From an uncultured Eudoraea sp. (GTDB lineage Bacteria > Bacteroidota > Bacteroidia > Flavobacteriales > Flavobacteriaceae), in assembly GCF_947490415.1 (NCBI RefSeq), contig NZ_CANLGX010000004.1:1-64000 (forward strand): 64,000 nt of DNA. The letters run 5' to 3'. The notes under the pieces are model-generated. The model had not been told where the DNA came from. It did no database searches and worked only from the letters and a program-made list of their open reading frames with translations. Of the stretch, positions 45,601-54,783 are shown in pieces. The translations under genes and the position numbers were made by a program. The stretch's first letter is position 1. Each line of letters begins with the position of its first letter.

Positions 45601-46740
45601 TATATCTCCAATGGCATTTCCATGACTGGTTCTGATATTATTCATAAAACCTGTATTGGAAGGTATTGTATAATTACCGATGCCATTGTTTTCATAATAT
45701 GCAGATGGAGGCCGGCCATCAGAACCATCTAGCTGGCTACTCACAAATAAATCAAGGTCACCATCATTCTCACTATCTAAAAAGACAGCGCCCCAACCAT
45801 AGCCATCATAACGAGTACCATTGTTCTGTGCTATATTGCTAAAAGTACCATCTCCATTGTTTAATAAAAATGCATTTCCCAGCACGCTGCCAGATAAAGC
45901 CGGCGGGTAAATGTTGGTAACGTAAATATCCAGCCATCCGTCATTGTTATAATCTTCTACCGTGGTTGACATGGCATCCATAAAGAGATCCATGCCAGAG
46001 GCACTACTTACATCCTGAAAGGTTCCGTTACCTCTGTTTCTGTATAAGATATTAGGCAATTCGTCTTTGTCATTAGCCAGAAAAAGGTCCTGAAACCCAT
46101 CTCGATCATAATCAATGAATGCCGCACTTTGGGTAAGATAACCTTGTGATGCCAGGCCAGCAGATAGCGTAACATCTGTAAACGTGCCATTATTTTCATT
46201 GCGGTAAAGTAGATTATAATTTATCCTTTCTGGATCTCTTACAGAGAGAAATACATCAAGGTCACCATCATTATCATAATCTCCCCAGGAAACTCCCCAG
46301 TATTGGGAGGCTTGAGTGGCGATTCCTGAAGCAGCGAGGATATCCGTGAAATTATTACCCCCATCATTCCTGTAAAACCAACATCTGCCCTGTTCACTGG
46401 TAGCGAAAAAATCATTGTCACCGTCATTATCGAAGTCCACCCATAAAACCTGGCGGGTATATATTCCTTCGCTACTAATGGGTAGTTCAATGATTTCAAA
46501 CTGCCCTCCAGTATTCCGTAGAAATTGAAAATCCCGGTTCGCAGAGGCCGGTATAGTAATATCGTCCCAGCCGTCATTATCAAAATCCATAAAAGAGATA
46601 CCCGGGCCATGAAAAGAAGGTATTGATCCGTAAATCACTTCTTCATTTACCAATTCAGTTAAGTTTTCCTCAAAAAAAACCTGGCTATTACCGAGAAAGC
46701 ACCAAAACTGCAGTAAAAGGGGGATTATTAATTTCCTCAT
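42631..46740 (-). CDS. T9SS-exported FG-GAP/ASPIC and vanadium-haloperoxidase fusion
   Basis: This protein has 1369 residues from the ATG at 46740; a TTG at 46764 is less likely. A signal peptide precedes FG-GAP/VCBS propeller repeats (about 20-390, many DxDNDGxxD motifs) and an ASPIC/UnbV domain (about 400-510). Then a vanadium-haloperoxidase/PAP2 domain (about 520-1180) has KGYYDYIRP, LSGHSTFSRAAA and GGIHPPIDD, the binding and catalytic motifs. A type A T9SS sorting domain ends it (IIAYPNPTSKYLNLPG to the C-terminus). It should be a cell-surface or secreted enzyme. The halide preference cannot be told, and phosphatase activity is possible. Confidence 0.87.
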   Translation of the reverse strand: MRKLIIPLLLQFWCFLGNSQVFFEENLTELVNEEVIYGSIPSFHGPGISFMDFDNDGWDDITIPASANRDFQFLRNTGGQFEIIELPISSEGIYTRQVLWVDFDNDGDNDFFATSEQGRCWFYRNDGGNNFTDILAASGIATQASQYWGVSWGDYDNDGDLDVFLSVRDPERINYNLLYRNENNGTFTDVTLSAGLASQGYLTQSAAFIDYDRDGFQDLFLANDKDELPNILYRNRGNGTFQDVSSASGMDLFMDAMSTTVEDYNNDGWLDIYVTNIYPPALSGSVLGNAFLLNNGDGTFSNIAQNNGTRYDGYGWGAVFLDSENDGDLDLFVSSQLDGSDGRPPSAYYENNGIGNYTIPSNTGFMNNIRTSHGNAIGDIQNDGLPDIAVVNIENQPIDLWVNQTVTQNNWLKIKLQGTQSNRMGIGSYIEIGVGEQVYYRYTMCGEGFISQNSLSEFFGIGAATEVDYVEVTWLSGLKDRFENVTSNQLITLVEGSSPVENNGNPNGGGNGGGTLNPDWSIARHWNEVLLDGIRLDLARPTVHARNLFHSSLAMYDAWALFDDTAETVFLGKTFNDFYCGFEGILPPVDLEAARHEVLSYALYRLLSHRFSDSPRAVYALQKFNALFTELGYDPTFKDIDYSSGSYAALGNYLAEKLIEFGYQDGANEENSYENQDYNPVNSPLSLENYLDVYELNNPNRWQPLAFESFIDQSGNLIEGAVPEFLSPEWGKVTPFALKSSDLEILNNGFDSYIYNNPGGPPGISNSSEDGFTDPYKWHFALVASWSSHLDPNDPTLIDISPGALGNVDIALYPETFEEYQSFYDFMEGGDIGMGHDLNPTTQAPYVPQLVKRADYARVLAEFWADGPDSETPPGHWFTILNYVSDHPETVKQFGGEGSVVSDLEWDVKSYLALGGAMHDAAVNAWGIKGYYDYIRPISAIRYMASNGQSTNASLPGYHPQGLPLIPGRIELIESGDPLAGVGDVNVGKIKIYAWKGPDFINNASTDIAGVDWILGTRWWPYQRPTFVTPPFAGYLSGHSTFSRAAAEVLTLLTGDPYFPGGLGIFDIEQNNFLVFENGPSENLTLQWATYRDASDQTSLSRIWGGIHPPIDDIPGRKIGEKIGKEAFGLAQEYFEGLVNLKPDNFLVKTIGESCLDLNDGAISIDAEEYYNYVALINGQEYFFNREIIIENLAPGMYTMCLRVENEPTIEQCYNLNIPEVQPLDVTAKTEFQGLSSKTYFDIDTGTPPFVLTVNNEVKGTFENKQFSIPLNNGDLVSLKSSLPCEGEYLELISFTDKIIAYPNPTSKYLNLPGISDKSLIEVYTIAGQLVKQFKGKNPLDLSFLSNGVYFIKIRDGESTSQFKVIVSS

Positions 46741-46761
46741 CGAGCTCTTTCCAAATCTATT

Positions 46762-46769
46762 CAAAGATA
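46762..46769 (-). promoter_or_regulatory. Candidate -7 element (TATCTTTG, minus strand)
   Basis: The minus-strand sequence TATCTTTG fits TAnnTTTG, 21 bp upstream of the ATG at 46740. It overlaps the alternative TTG start, which supports the inner ATG as the true start. Confidence 0.4.
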
Positions 46770-47487
46770 TAATATTACTAATTACTCATCATTATCTCAT
46801 TATTCCTAACTTCTTCACATAGCAGCCTTTAATAAAAGGTCTAAAGCATTTAAAAGTGTTCCTAAAATTCATAACTTTCTAAAAGTTGGTTCCCTATCCG
46901 CGATTGACTATTGTAATTTTAAGATGAGAAGATGTCCGCCACTTTCAATTAACAGCTTCAACATGTTTTTTTATTTTTCTCCTTTTGTGTGATTTAAAGG
47001 AGGCCTGTAAGAATTTTAATTGTCGCAATAATGCAAAGAACATAATTTTCAAACCCATTTTTTTGCATTATGCTAAAAATGTTTTAATACAATGTCATTT
47101 ACCCTAAAAATAAGACATTACATCCCCTTCTAGAAAGAATAAATTATAATAACCGAATTTTATTAATATCTTGGACCCATTCAATCCTCCCTGGATTTTG
47201 CCTGCATTTGTCATCGTAATATGATAATGAAATTTAATTGTATCTTAGTCCTACCTCTAAGCTATTTTTAAAATTACTCAAGAGCAATTCCTGTTAGCTT
47301 TTATTAGAAAATAATTTCTCTTAAAAATTCGGGAATAGTGGATTATGTGGTATGGCAAGGTGTAATCCACTGGCAGTTAAAACCTGTAAAATAGAATTAG
47401 ACTTGCCTTAATGAATATTTCCCCCAAATAAATTAGGATGTATCAGATGTGCATCTTATTATGCAATAACCAAAACTAATTTGCTAA
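46770..47487. other. Divergent intergenic region
   Basis: This AT-rich region of about 720 bp lies between two divergent T9SS proteins. No ORF of note is seen. Promoters for both genes must lie here; CTAATTTGC just before the 47488 start is a partial -7 match. Confidence 0.5.
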
Positions 47488-50400
47488 ATGAAGCACTTTT
47501 ACACAAAAATTATGGTATATAATCAATGGACCCCATTTAGGCAAACCGCTTTGCTTAAAAATACAGGTCTTTTTTTAATGCTATTTTGTATGGTATTGCC
47601 AGTGGCAGGGCAAAAAGGAAATAATAAAAATATTACCCTCTTTACTTGTGCCGAGGAAATTGAAAATGGTCTGTACCGGGCTTATTTTGGATACACAAAC
47701 CCTAATGACGATGCAATAACTGTCCCTGAAGAGGATAGTTATGTTTATCTAAGTAGTAAAATAGATGATGATGAATATCAGGGTATACAAAAGTTCAATG
47801 TAAACAACACCTTTGAGCCTGGTACTGTAGAAAGGGCTTTTTCCGTAGTATTCAATGGCAAAGGGCATGCCAAATGGACCCTGGTCCAGAACAAGAATAC
47901 AGAAACAAAGGTACGAGCTGCTTCAGATTCTCCTGTATGTCAGGATCTTGGAACTATTTTTCCGGTTTTCGGAGGTGTTGGAAAGGTTTTCAAACCTATA
48001 GGATCTGAGTTAACAGCATTGGGCACGGCAACTGCCGGAGATGTACCCTCTAAATTAATATACCAGATCAATACTAGTAAAGAGGTACTTATAGAAATCG
48101 TACCGGCCAATGGTAAAATGCAGGATGTGCTGGATCTACTTCAGCTTGCCGCGCCCTCGGGCTTTGGTAGATCATTGTCACACTTTATCGTAGCTCCGAC
48201 CATTATCGCCCAAAAATATGCTACCATAGATGTATACTTCCCAATTAGTAGATTATTGGAATTGAATGCCTACGGAGACGGTACCATTTCTACGATAATC
48301 AATTTTGCAAGACCTTTATACCTCCCAAATTTAAGTGCGGGTACCGTTACTACCCAGGGTGATGCGGCCATGTTGACAAATGATGTGCGTGAATCTTTTA
48401 GTATCGGCAGGGAACAAGATGGGAGCCGCATACCGTTAGATGGACGTGGAGTAAAAATAGGGGTCATTTCAGATAGTTATGACAAAGTCAATCCAGGCGA
48501 AGCGGCTTTGGATGTCGATCAAAGTGATTTACCCGGGTTAGAAAATGACGAAGGCAATTTAACCCCGGTTGATGTAAAAAAAGACTTGCCGGGCAAGGGT
48601 TCAGACGAGGGTCGAGCGATGCTGCAGATCATACACGACGTCGCCCCTGGCGCCGAACTTGGATTCTACACCGGAGTCTTATCTCCACGAGATTTGGCGC
48701 TGGGTATTGAAACGTACTCCGAAGATGGCTATATGATCATAACCGATGATGTTACCTACCCGTTGGAACCATTTTTTGGGGATGGAGAAATAGCAGAGGC
48801 CATCAATGATTTTACAGCTAAACCCGGCAGGGCCTATGTAACCTCTTCCGGAAATTTTGCCGACAATGCACAGCAAGGTGTTTTTGTAAATTCAGATCCC
48901 TCTGTTGTACCAGATTTTCTCCCCGATGGAACAGTTGCACACCTTTGGGACAACAACGACGATATAGGTAATGAAATTAGTTTAGAGCCAGGTACTTATA
49001 TGTTCGTGCTGCAATGGGATGAACCGCAGGCATCTCAGAACTTTAATAATTCCACACCCACAGACCTGGATATTTATTTGATTACAGATGAAGGTGAACG
49101 AATAGTGGATACCAATCGCAATAACGAATTAGGAGATTCAGTTGAGGCCATGCTATTTCAGGTTACTGCCAAGTCCACTGCCAATATAATGATCACAAGT
49201 GCCAACGGACCGGCTCCGGCTAATTTGGCTTTTCGGTATGTTGTCTTTAGGTCCAATGGTCTGGAGTATTTGGAATATACAACTGGTGCTCCAACCGTAA
49301 CCGGACATGCAATGACAGATGCCGCTGTAACCGTAGGAGCTGTATTCCACGAACTTGCCCAGAACCCATCGCCAGAGGCCTTCTCTTCCTATGCCGGTGT
49401 ACTTTCAAACAATGTGGCATTAAACGTTGATATCTCAGCCCCGGATGGGGTAGATATTAATAATATCACCAATTTTGGAGCCGATACCGATGGTACCGGA
49501 TTTAACAACTTCTTTGGTACCTCAGCAGCCGCACCACATGCTGCTGCAACCATAGCTTTAGTTATATCGGCTCTGCCAACATGGTATCCAAGTGGTTTAC
49601 CCCAAGATTTGATAACTGAATTAGAATTGGTGGTTGAGTCTAATTCCAATGTGCTGGGAGATCAGGTCCTGGCATTATTAAAAAGTGCAGCGGTGCCCTC
49701 GGGTATCCCGGAACAAGCAGGAGTAGGGCTTATAAATGCCGTTGGTTCGCTCCAAAAAATAGCAACACAGACCGCTATTTTAACGAAGGTTGAGGTGCCA
49801 GAAGAAGAAAAGGATAATCTCAGTGTAGTACCTGTACAGGTAACGCTACTCGGAAAGTATCTTCCAGAAGACCCTACGGTATTCCTAGGCGAGGGCGACA
49901 GTCAAATAGAATTGGAAATTATTTCGAACAACGACACAGAAATTGTAGTTATTGTACCTCCATTCATAGGTAACCCAAATGCCTTGGTCAATACCATTAG
50001 CATCACTGAAACTGGTGAAGATGGCGGCAACTCCAATCCTTTGCCCATTATTGAAGATGGTAGAGTTGCTGTGAAAATTTATGCAGATACTGTAGCTGTA
50101 GAATATGGACAGTCTTACCAATTTAACTTTACTGCTGAAGGGCTTCCGGACGGGATTGAATTTGGTGATGAACTCCCCCCAATTAAACTTGAATCCCCTG
50201 CTGATGCTCGCGCTCCCTTTCCGGGGGTAACCAATTATGCCATTACCCCCTCAATTGACACAGCAAATGCCACAGTTGACCAACTGGCAAATTTGGATAG
50301 CTACCTGATAAACTTCGTGAACGGACTCTTAAGCGTCACTAAAAAAGAACTGTTAATCACTCCAGAATCCCAAGAAATTGTATATGGGGATGCGGTGAAC

Positions 50401-52515
50401 GTGCAACTCAACTATGATTTCATGAACGATGGCATAGAAGATGCGGACCTTTTTCTCCAAACCATCATAAATGCCCATAATGATGACTTCTTTGAAGAGA
50501 ATACCTTGGTCCTGATCAACAAAAGTAGGGCTGTTGTGAACCAAGAACAAATCCTGGATTTATTGAATGGTGGAAGTTGGATTTCCAGTGAAAGGGTCAT
50601 CCAAAACAAATCCAGGGCAGTTGTTAACAGTGATTTGGGTAAAATGAACTTACTTGATTTGGATGAACAAAATTTTGCCAACTATTTTGATATAGAGCCT
50701 ATTGGTAATAAGTCTAGAGCTGTTGTTAATAAATCGAGGGCCGTGGTAAATGGGCAAGATCTTTTAAATGATCAAATAGAGTTATACGATGCAATTAGCA
50801 ACAAATCTAGAGCTGTTGTGAATGGAACTACCATTTTGAACACAAATGGATTTGAAGATTTTGCATCGATATTCGCCATAGTGGATTTTGAAGACGGCAC
50901 CCCTGAAGGAGAAGAAGAGCGAAAAGTGGATATCATCTACGCCACTAACCTGTTAACGAGCCTTGATGTTAACGTAGGGGAAGAACCCTCATTCATTTTT
51001 CCTGGGGCTTTCCTTTCCAACCTATCAAATAACTTTAACATTGAATACGGTTCTGCCAACATTACGGTAAGCCCGGCTATTTTAAAGGCTGTCACTGATG
51101 GTTTGGAAATTCCCTACGGAACCACCCTGATGCCTTCCGATTTCAATACGGTTCTAAAAGGTTACGTTTATGGAGAAACCCAGGCCGTTGTTTTCCCATC
51201 CGAGGAACAGCCGGAATTAGGCGAAATCATTTACTTTTTCGTCGATTCTGAAGGCAATGAATATGAAATCTCAGACCCCCTAGAGGTAGGCGAATATCAA
51301 ATTAAAATCAAAAATCCTCAGAACTATATCATTGATGATTCAGATCAGATAGCAATTTTGAATATTGTTAAAAGGAGTTTGACGGCAAGTTCGGCACCTT
51401 TATCGGTAACGTATGGCAATCCTCTTTCTTTAGAAGATTTCACCACTACTTTTGAAGGGTTTGTAGGCGACGAGGAAGAGACCACTGATTTATCCTATTA
51501 TTTGGTAGATGCGCTGGATAACCGATTCGAAATCTCAGACCGCCTGGAGGTAGGTGAATATTTAATTAGGATCGATGATACTCAGCGGTATACTATTGAA
51601 TATAGTGATGAGCATGGGGCTTTGAGCATTGAGAAGAAGGAACTGTCCTTTGCTATCAATGATTTGGTTATCGAAGAAGGAGATGTTATTTTGAATAGTG
51701 ATATTAGCCTTAAAAGTAATCCAGAAAATCCGGTAGGATTTGTCAATGATGGTGATAAGTATATGGATGATTCATCTTCGGTCTTTGGTACTGCCATACC
51801 GTATTATTTCGAAAACGCCCTAGGTGAAACATATGAACCCGGGGATACAGGAATATTCTTTATCCTAGTTACAGAACCTAGAAATTATTTTATTACATAC
51901 AGCCCACAAGCCGTAATCTATATAAATGCTGAGGGTAATGACAGGAAGATAAGGGCCTATTTGGATTGTGTTCAGGAAAATCCGGGTGATCCCAGTGGTT
52001 TCGATTTTATTGCGAATTACCGGTATGAAAACCCGAATAATGAGGTGGTGTATATTCCGAATGGAGCGCTTAATAAAATAACGGGCGAATACGGCAGCTT
52101 TATAGGGGCACCACCTACCGCTTTCTTGCCAGGCGAGGGTACTTTCCAAATTCTTTTTGATGGTCAAAACATTAAGTGGGAATTAACTTCAGGAGGCAGT
52201 ACTAATCCAAGTTCTACTACTTCTGATGCTAATGCAGACTCTTCAAAATGTAGTTCGAGTATTAATGATGAAGAGGAAAATCCTTCTTTTATACTTTATC
52301 CCAATCCTGTTGTCAATTCCTTATTAATCGATAAGACCATTAACGACGCGGTAGATGTCGAAGTTTTTGATTATTATGGAATACTCAGATTTAGCACGAA
52401 ATGGAAAACTGTAGGAACTTATGAAATTAAAATGGAGTCCTATCCTCCTGGTTTGTATATTGTGAGGATGACCAGCACAAAAAGAGTCTGGGTATATTCA
52501 GTAATTAAGCAGTAA
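47488..52515 (+). CDS. Very large S8-like protease with MBG repeats, NKSRAVVN repeats and T9SS domain
   Basis: This 1675-residue protein has a signal peptide (to about residue 43). A small domain (about 52-131) is repeated near 1487-1570. The S8-like fold has Asp327 (VISDSY), Glu372 (DEGRAM, where His is expected), Asn454 (SSGNF) and Ser678 (GTSAAAPH). IPT/TIG-like and MBG domains cover about 770-1480. Between them NKSRAVVN occurs five times (about 1011-1112). A type A sorting domain ends it (ILYPNPVVNSLLI onward). It is probably surface-attached or secreted via T9SS; the protease may work with Glu in place of His or be inactive. Its stop is 1 base from the next gene's ATG. Confidence 0.83.
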   Translation: MKHFYTKIMVYNQWTPFRQTALLKNTGLFLMLFCMVLPVAGQKGNNKNITLFTCAEEIENGLYRAYFGYTNPNDDAITVPEEDSYVYLSSKIDDDEYQGIQKFNVNNTFEPGTVERAFSVVFNGKGHAKWTLVQNKNTETKVRAASDSPVCQDLGTIFPVFGGVGKVFKPIGSELTALGTATAGDVPSKLIYQINTSKEVLIEIVPANGKMQDVLDLLQLAAPSGFGRSLSHFIVAPTIIAQKYATIDVYFPISRLLELNAYGDGTISTIINFARPLYLPNLSAGTVTTQGDAAMLTNDVRESFSIGREQDGSRIPLDGRGVKIGVISDSYDKVNPGEAALDVDQSDLPGLENDEGNLTPVDVKKDLPGKGSDEGRAMLQIIHDVAPGAELGFYTGVLSPRDLALGIETYSEDGYMIITDDVTYPLEPFFGDGEIAEAINDFTAKPGRAYVTSSGNFADNAQQGVFVNSDPSVVPDFLPDGTVAHLWDNNDDIGNEISLEPGTYMFVLQWDEPQASQNFNNSTPTDLDIYLITDEGERIVDTNRNNELGDSVEAMLFQVTAKSTANIMITSANGPAPANLAFRYVVFRSNGLEYLEYTTGAPTVTGHAMTDAAVTVGAVFHELAQNPSPEAFSSYAGVLSNNVALNVDISAPDGVDINNITNFGADTDGTGFNNFFGTSAAAPHAAATIALVISALPTWYPSGLPQDLITELELVVESNSNVLGDQVLALLKSAAVPSGIPEQAGVGLINAVGSLQKIATQTAILTKVEVPEEEKDNLSVVPVQVTLLGKYLPEDPTVFLGEGDSQIELEIISNNDTEIVVIVPPFIGNPNALVNTISITETGEDGGNSNPLPIIEDGRVAVKIYADTVAVEYGQSYQFNFTAEGLPDGIEFGDELPPIKLESPADARAPFPGVTNYAITPSIDTANATVDQLANLDSYLINFVNGLLSVTKKELLITPESQEIVYGDAVNVQLNYDFMNDGIEDADLFLQTIINAHNDDFFEENTLVLINKSRAVVNQEQILDLLNGGSWISSERVIQNKSRAVVNSDLGKMNLLDLDEQNFANYFDIEPIGNKSRAVVNKSRAVVNGQDLLNDQIELYDAISNKSRAVVNGTTILNTNGFEDFASIFAIVDFEDGTPEGEEERKVDIIYATNLLTSLDVNVGEEPSFIFPGAFLSNLSNNFNIEYGSANITVSPAILKAVTDGLEIPYGTTLMPSDFNTVLKGYVYGETQAVVFPSEEQPELGEIIYFFVDSEGNEYEISDPLEVGEYQIKIKNPQNYIIDDSDQIAILNIVKRSLTASSAPLSVTYGNPLSLEDFTTTFEGFVGDEEETTDLSYYLVDALDNRFEISDRLEVGEYLIRIDDTQRYTIEYSDEHGALSIEKKELSFAINDLVIEEGDVILNSDISLKSNPENPVGFVNDGDKYMDDSSSVFGTAIPYYFENALGETYEPGDTGIFFILVTEPRNYFITYSPQAVIYINAEGNDRKIRAYLDCVQENPGDPSGFDFIANYRYENPNNEVVYIPNGALNKITGEYGSFIGAPPTAFLPGEGTFQILFDGQNIKWELTSGGSTNPSSTTSDANADSSKCSSSINDEEENPSFILYPNPVVNSLLIDKTINDAVDVEVFDYYGILRFSTKWKTVGTYEIKMESYPPGLYIVRMTSTKRVWVYSVIKQ
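50518..50823 (+). repeat. Five NKSRAVVN coding repeats
   Basis: The octapeptide NKSRAVVN is encoded at 50518-50541, 50605-50628, 50707-50730, 50728-50751 (sharing an Asn codon) and 50800-50823. The codons differ from copy to copy (AGT, TCC, TCT, TCG for Ser; AGG, AGA for Arg), so the DNA has drifted while the peptide has stayed fixed. Confidence 0.9.
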
Positions 52516-52516
52516 A

Positions 52517-54523
52517 ATGATGCATTTATTATTAAGGGTTGTAACAAAATGGTCAACAATTGCCGGTATTTTTGTGTTGACAATGACCCCGCAGATAACA
52601 CTAGCACAAAATGCCTCAATAGATAGTCTTAAGGCAATTGTGCAAACAGGGAAACAAGACACCACAATGGTAGTTGCCCTAAATGCATTGAGTTCAGAAC
52701 TGATACAAACCGAAGAATTGGAGGAGGCCAAAGCCTATGCCGACCAAGCCATTGCCCTTGCCAATCAATTGGATTTCAAAAAAGGCAAGGCCTATGCGCT
52801 TAAGAATATAGGTATCGCAGAGTATTACCAAAGCAATTACAAAGAGGTCCTAAACTATTGGACCCAATCTTTACAAACCTTTGAAGCCATTCAAGATACT
52901 TTGGGTATCGCCAATTTGGCCCTTAATCTTGGGGTGGTGTTTTACGATCAAGGCAGTCATGCCAGGGCTTTGGATTATTACCTGCAATCGCTCAGTTTTT
53001 CCGAAAAACTGGGAGATCCCGTGAGAATCACCTCTGCTCTGGTTAATATAGGATCAGTTTACACCGAATTGAATGACTATGACAAAGCGATAAACTACTA
53101 CGAACAAGTGGAACCCTATTTAGCAACTTTAAAAAACATACAACTGCAGTCGGCTTATTTATGGGGATTGGGTGAAGTTTATAGCAAAAAAGGGGATCAT
53201 GAAAATGCCTTAAAATATTACAATGAAGCCTTGGTAATTAATAAGAACACCTCGGATTACGCTCATATTCTTACGGCTATTGGGAAAGAAGAACGTCAGA
53301 TCGGAAATGTCCAAAAGGCCATTGAATATTTTGATTTGGCATTTAAGACCGCTGAGGATTCTGACCTCCCGCTAGATCAGGTTCGGACGCTTTTGGCGTT
53401 GGGTAATACCTATAAAGAAAGTGACCCGAAAAAGGCCCTTCAGGTCTACAAAACTGCCGAAAATTTGGCGATGGAGATAGAGACCGATGAAGAACTAAGG
53501 GATATTTATCAAGGGATGGCTTTGGCTTATGATGCCGCGGGAAATTATAAAAATGCCTATGCCTATCAGAATAAATACCTTGATTTAAAAGATAAGATCT
53601 TCAATATAGAGACCGATGACAAAATACGAGGGTTGCAATTCGATTTTGACCTTGACAAGAAAGAGGATGAAATAGGATTACTCGAGAAAGAAGCTGAAAT
53701 TACGCAATTGCTTGCTAAGCGGCAGCAATATGTGATCTATGGTACTGTTTTGGGTCTGCTTTTGGTCTTTGTACTTGCTGTAGGATCCTATAAGCGCTAC
53801 CGTTATGTGAAGAAAACCAATAAGATCATCGAAGAGGAGAAAAACCGATCCGAAAATCTGTTGTTAAATATCCTTCCGGACGAAACCGCTTTGGAACTAA
53901 AACAGTTTGGTAAAGTAAAGGCCAAAAAATTTGAATCGGTGACCGTCATGTTTACGGATTTTAAAGGCTTTACCAGTTATTCTCAAAATTTATCACCGGA
54001 ATTACTGGTTAAAACTGTGGATTATTATTTTTCGAAGTTCGATGCCATCATGGAAAAATATGACCTTGAAAAAATTAAAACGATCGGTGACGCCTATATG
54101 TGCGCAGGGGGATTGCCTTTTCCTACCAAAGACCATCCTTATAAAATGGTTCAGGCCGCTTTCGAAATTGCTCAGGTGATGGAAGAAACTAGACTTAAAC
54201 CTCCTAAGGATATTGTTCCTTTTGATGTCCGTATTGGCATCAATACGGGTGTCATTATTGCCGGTGTGGTTGGAACCAGAAAATTTGCCTATGACATCTG
54301 GGGTGATACGGTTAATGTGGCAGCACGCATGGAATCCTTATCAGAACCGGGAAGGGTAAATGTATCTCAAAGTACCTATCTGCTCATTAGGGATCGCTAT
54401 AACTGTGAGCATCGCGGACAAATACATGTCAAAAACAAAGGGATGATGGATATGTATTATGTAAATGAGAAAAAAGATGAACCTTCCATTAAAGCAAAGA
54501 AAGAGAATATAATAAATATTTGA
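52517..54523 (+). CDS. TPR class III adenylate cyclase
   Basis: This 668-residue protein has an N-terminal signal-anchor or signal peptide (about 1-30). TPR repeats lie at about 55-360, and a membrane span at about 410-430 (YVIYGTVLGLLLVFVLAVGSY). A coiled linker is followed by a class III cyclase domain from about 475. FTDFKGFT and IGDAYM give metal Asp residues, Lys522 (EKIKTIGD) and Asp593 (AYDIWGD) match ATP-type cyclases, and NVAARM gives the catalytic Asn and Arg. The TPRs should lie in the periplasm and the cyclase in the cytosol. It is translationally coupled to the large S8-like protein. Confidence 0.87.
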   Translation: MMHLLLRVVTKWSTIAGIFVLTMTPQITLAQNASIDSLKAIVQTGKQDTTMVVALNALSSELIQTEELEEAKAYADQAIALANQLDFKKGKAYALKNIGIAEYYQSNYKEVLNYWTQSLQTFEAIQDTLGIANLALNLGVVFYDQGSHARALDYYLQSLSFSEKLGDPVRITSALVNIGSVYTELNDYDKAINYYEQVEPYLATLKNIQLQSAYLWGLGEVYSKKGDHENALKYYNEALVINKNTSDYAHILTAIGKEERQIGNVQKAIEYFDLAFKTAEDSDLPLDQVRTLLALGNTYKESDPKKALQVYKTAENLAMEIETDEELRDIYQGMALAYDAAGNYKNAYAYQNKYLDLKDKIFNIETDDKIRGLQFDFDLDKKEDEIGLLEKEAEITQLLAKRQQYVIYGTVLGLLLVFVLAVGSYKRYRYVKKTNKIIEEEKNRSENLLLNILPDETALELKQFGKVKAKKFESVTVMFTDFKGFTSYSQNLSPELLVKTVDYYFSKFDAIMEKYDLEKIKTIGDAYMCAGGLPFPTKDHPYKMVQAAFEIAQVMEETRLKPPKDIVPFDVRIGINTGVIIAGVVGTRKFAYDIWGDTVNVAARMESLSEPGRVNVSQSTYLLIRDRYNCEHRGQIHVKNKGMMDMYYVNEKKDEPSIKAKKENIINI

Positions 54524-54660
54524 TCTTAGATAAGATAGCCATAATACCAGGCAAAAATTCCTTTACTTATACCGTGGGAGAATTTCCAATAAAGGCTGGA
54601 ATAGATCTTTATAATAAAATGATTGATCGTATTCCGGACGACAATTTAATAGCCGTGTAA
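54520..54660 (+). pseudogene. Possible 46-codon remnant after the cyclase
   Basis: A frame from TTG at 54520 stays open to TAA at 54658. It encodes a balanced peptide with IPGKNSFTYTVGEFPIKAG. It overlaps the cyclase stop. No family is recognised and it has no ATG, so it may be a decayed piece of a gene or a chance frame. The following 120 bp have no gene. Confidence 0.2.
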
Positions 54661-54783
54661 GAAATAGCGGAATAATTTGGTTTGGCTGTAAGAGTTTAAA
54701 TCATTCATAAAGACCATAAGTGGTGAAAAGTTAGAAATAAAACAAATCTTTAAGGTGGATAGCTAAATATAAAACAATACATA

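Noticed and set aside
54661-54783. Possible two-component propeller fragment (IIWFG) after the cyclase
   Set aside because: The match is only a few residues long and the frame has stops on both sides.
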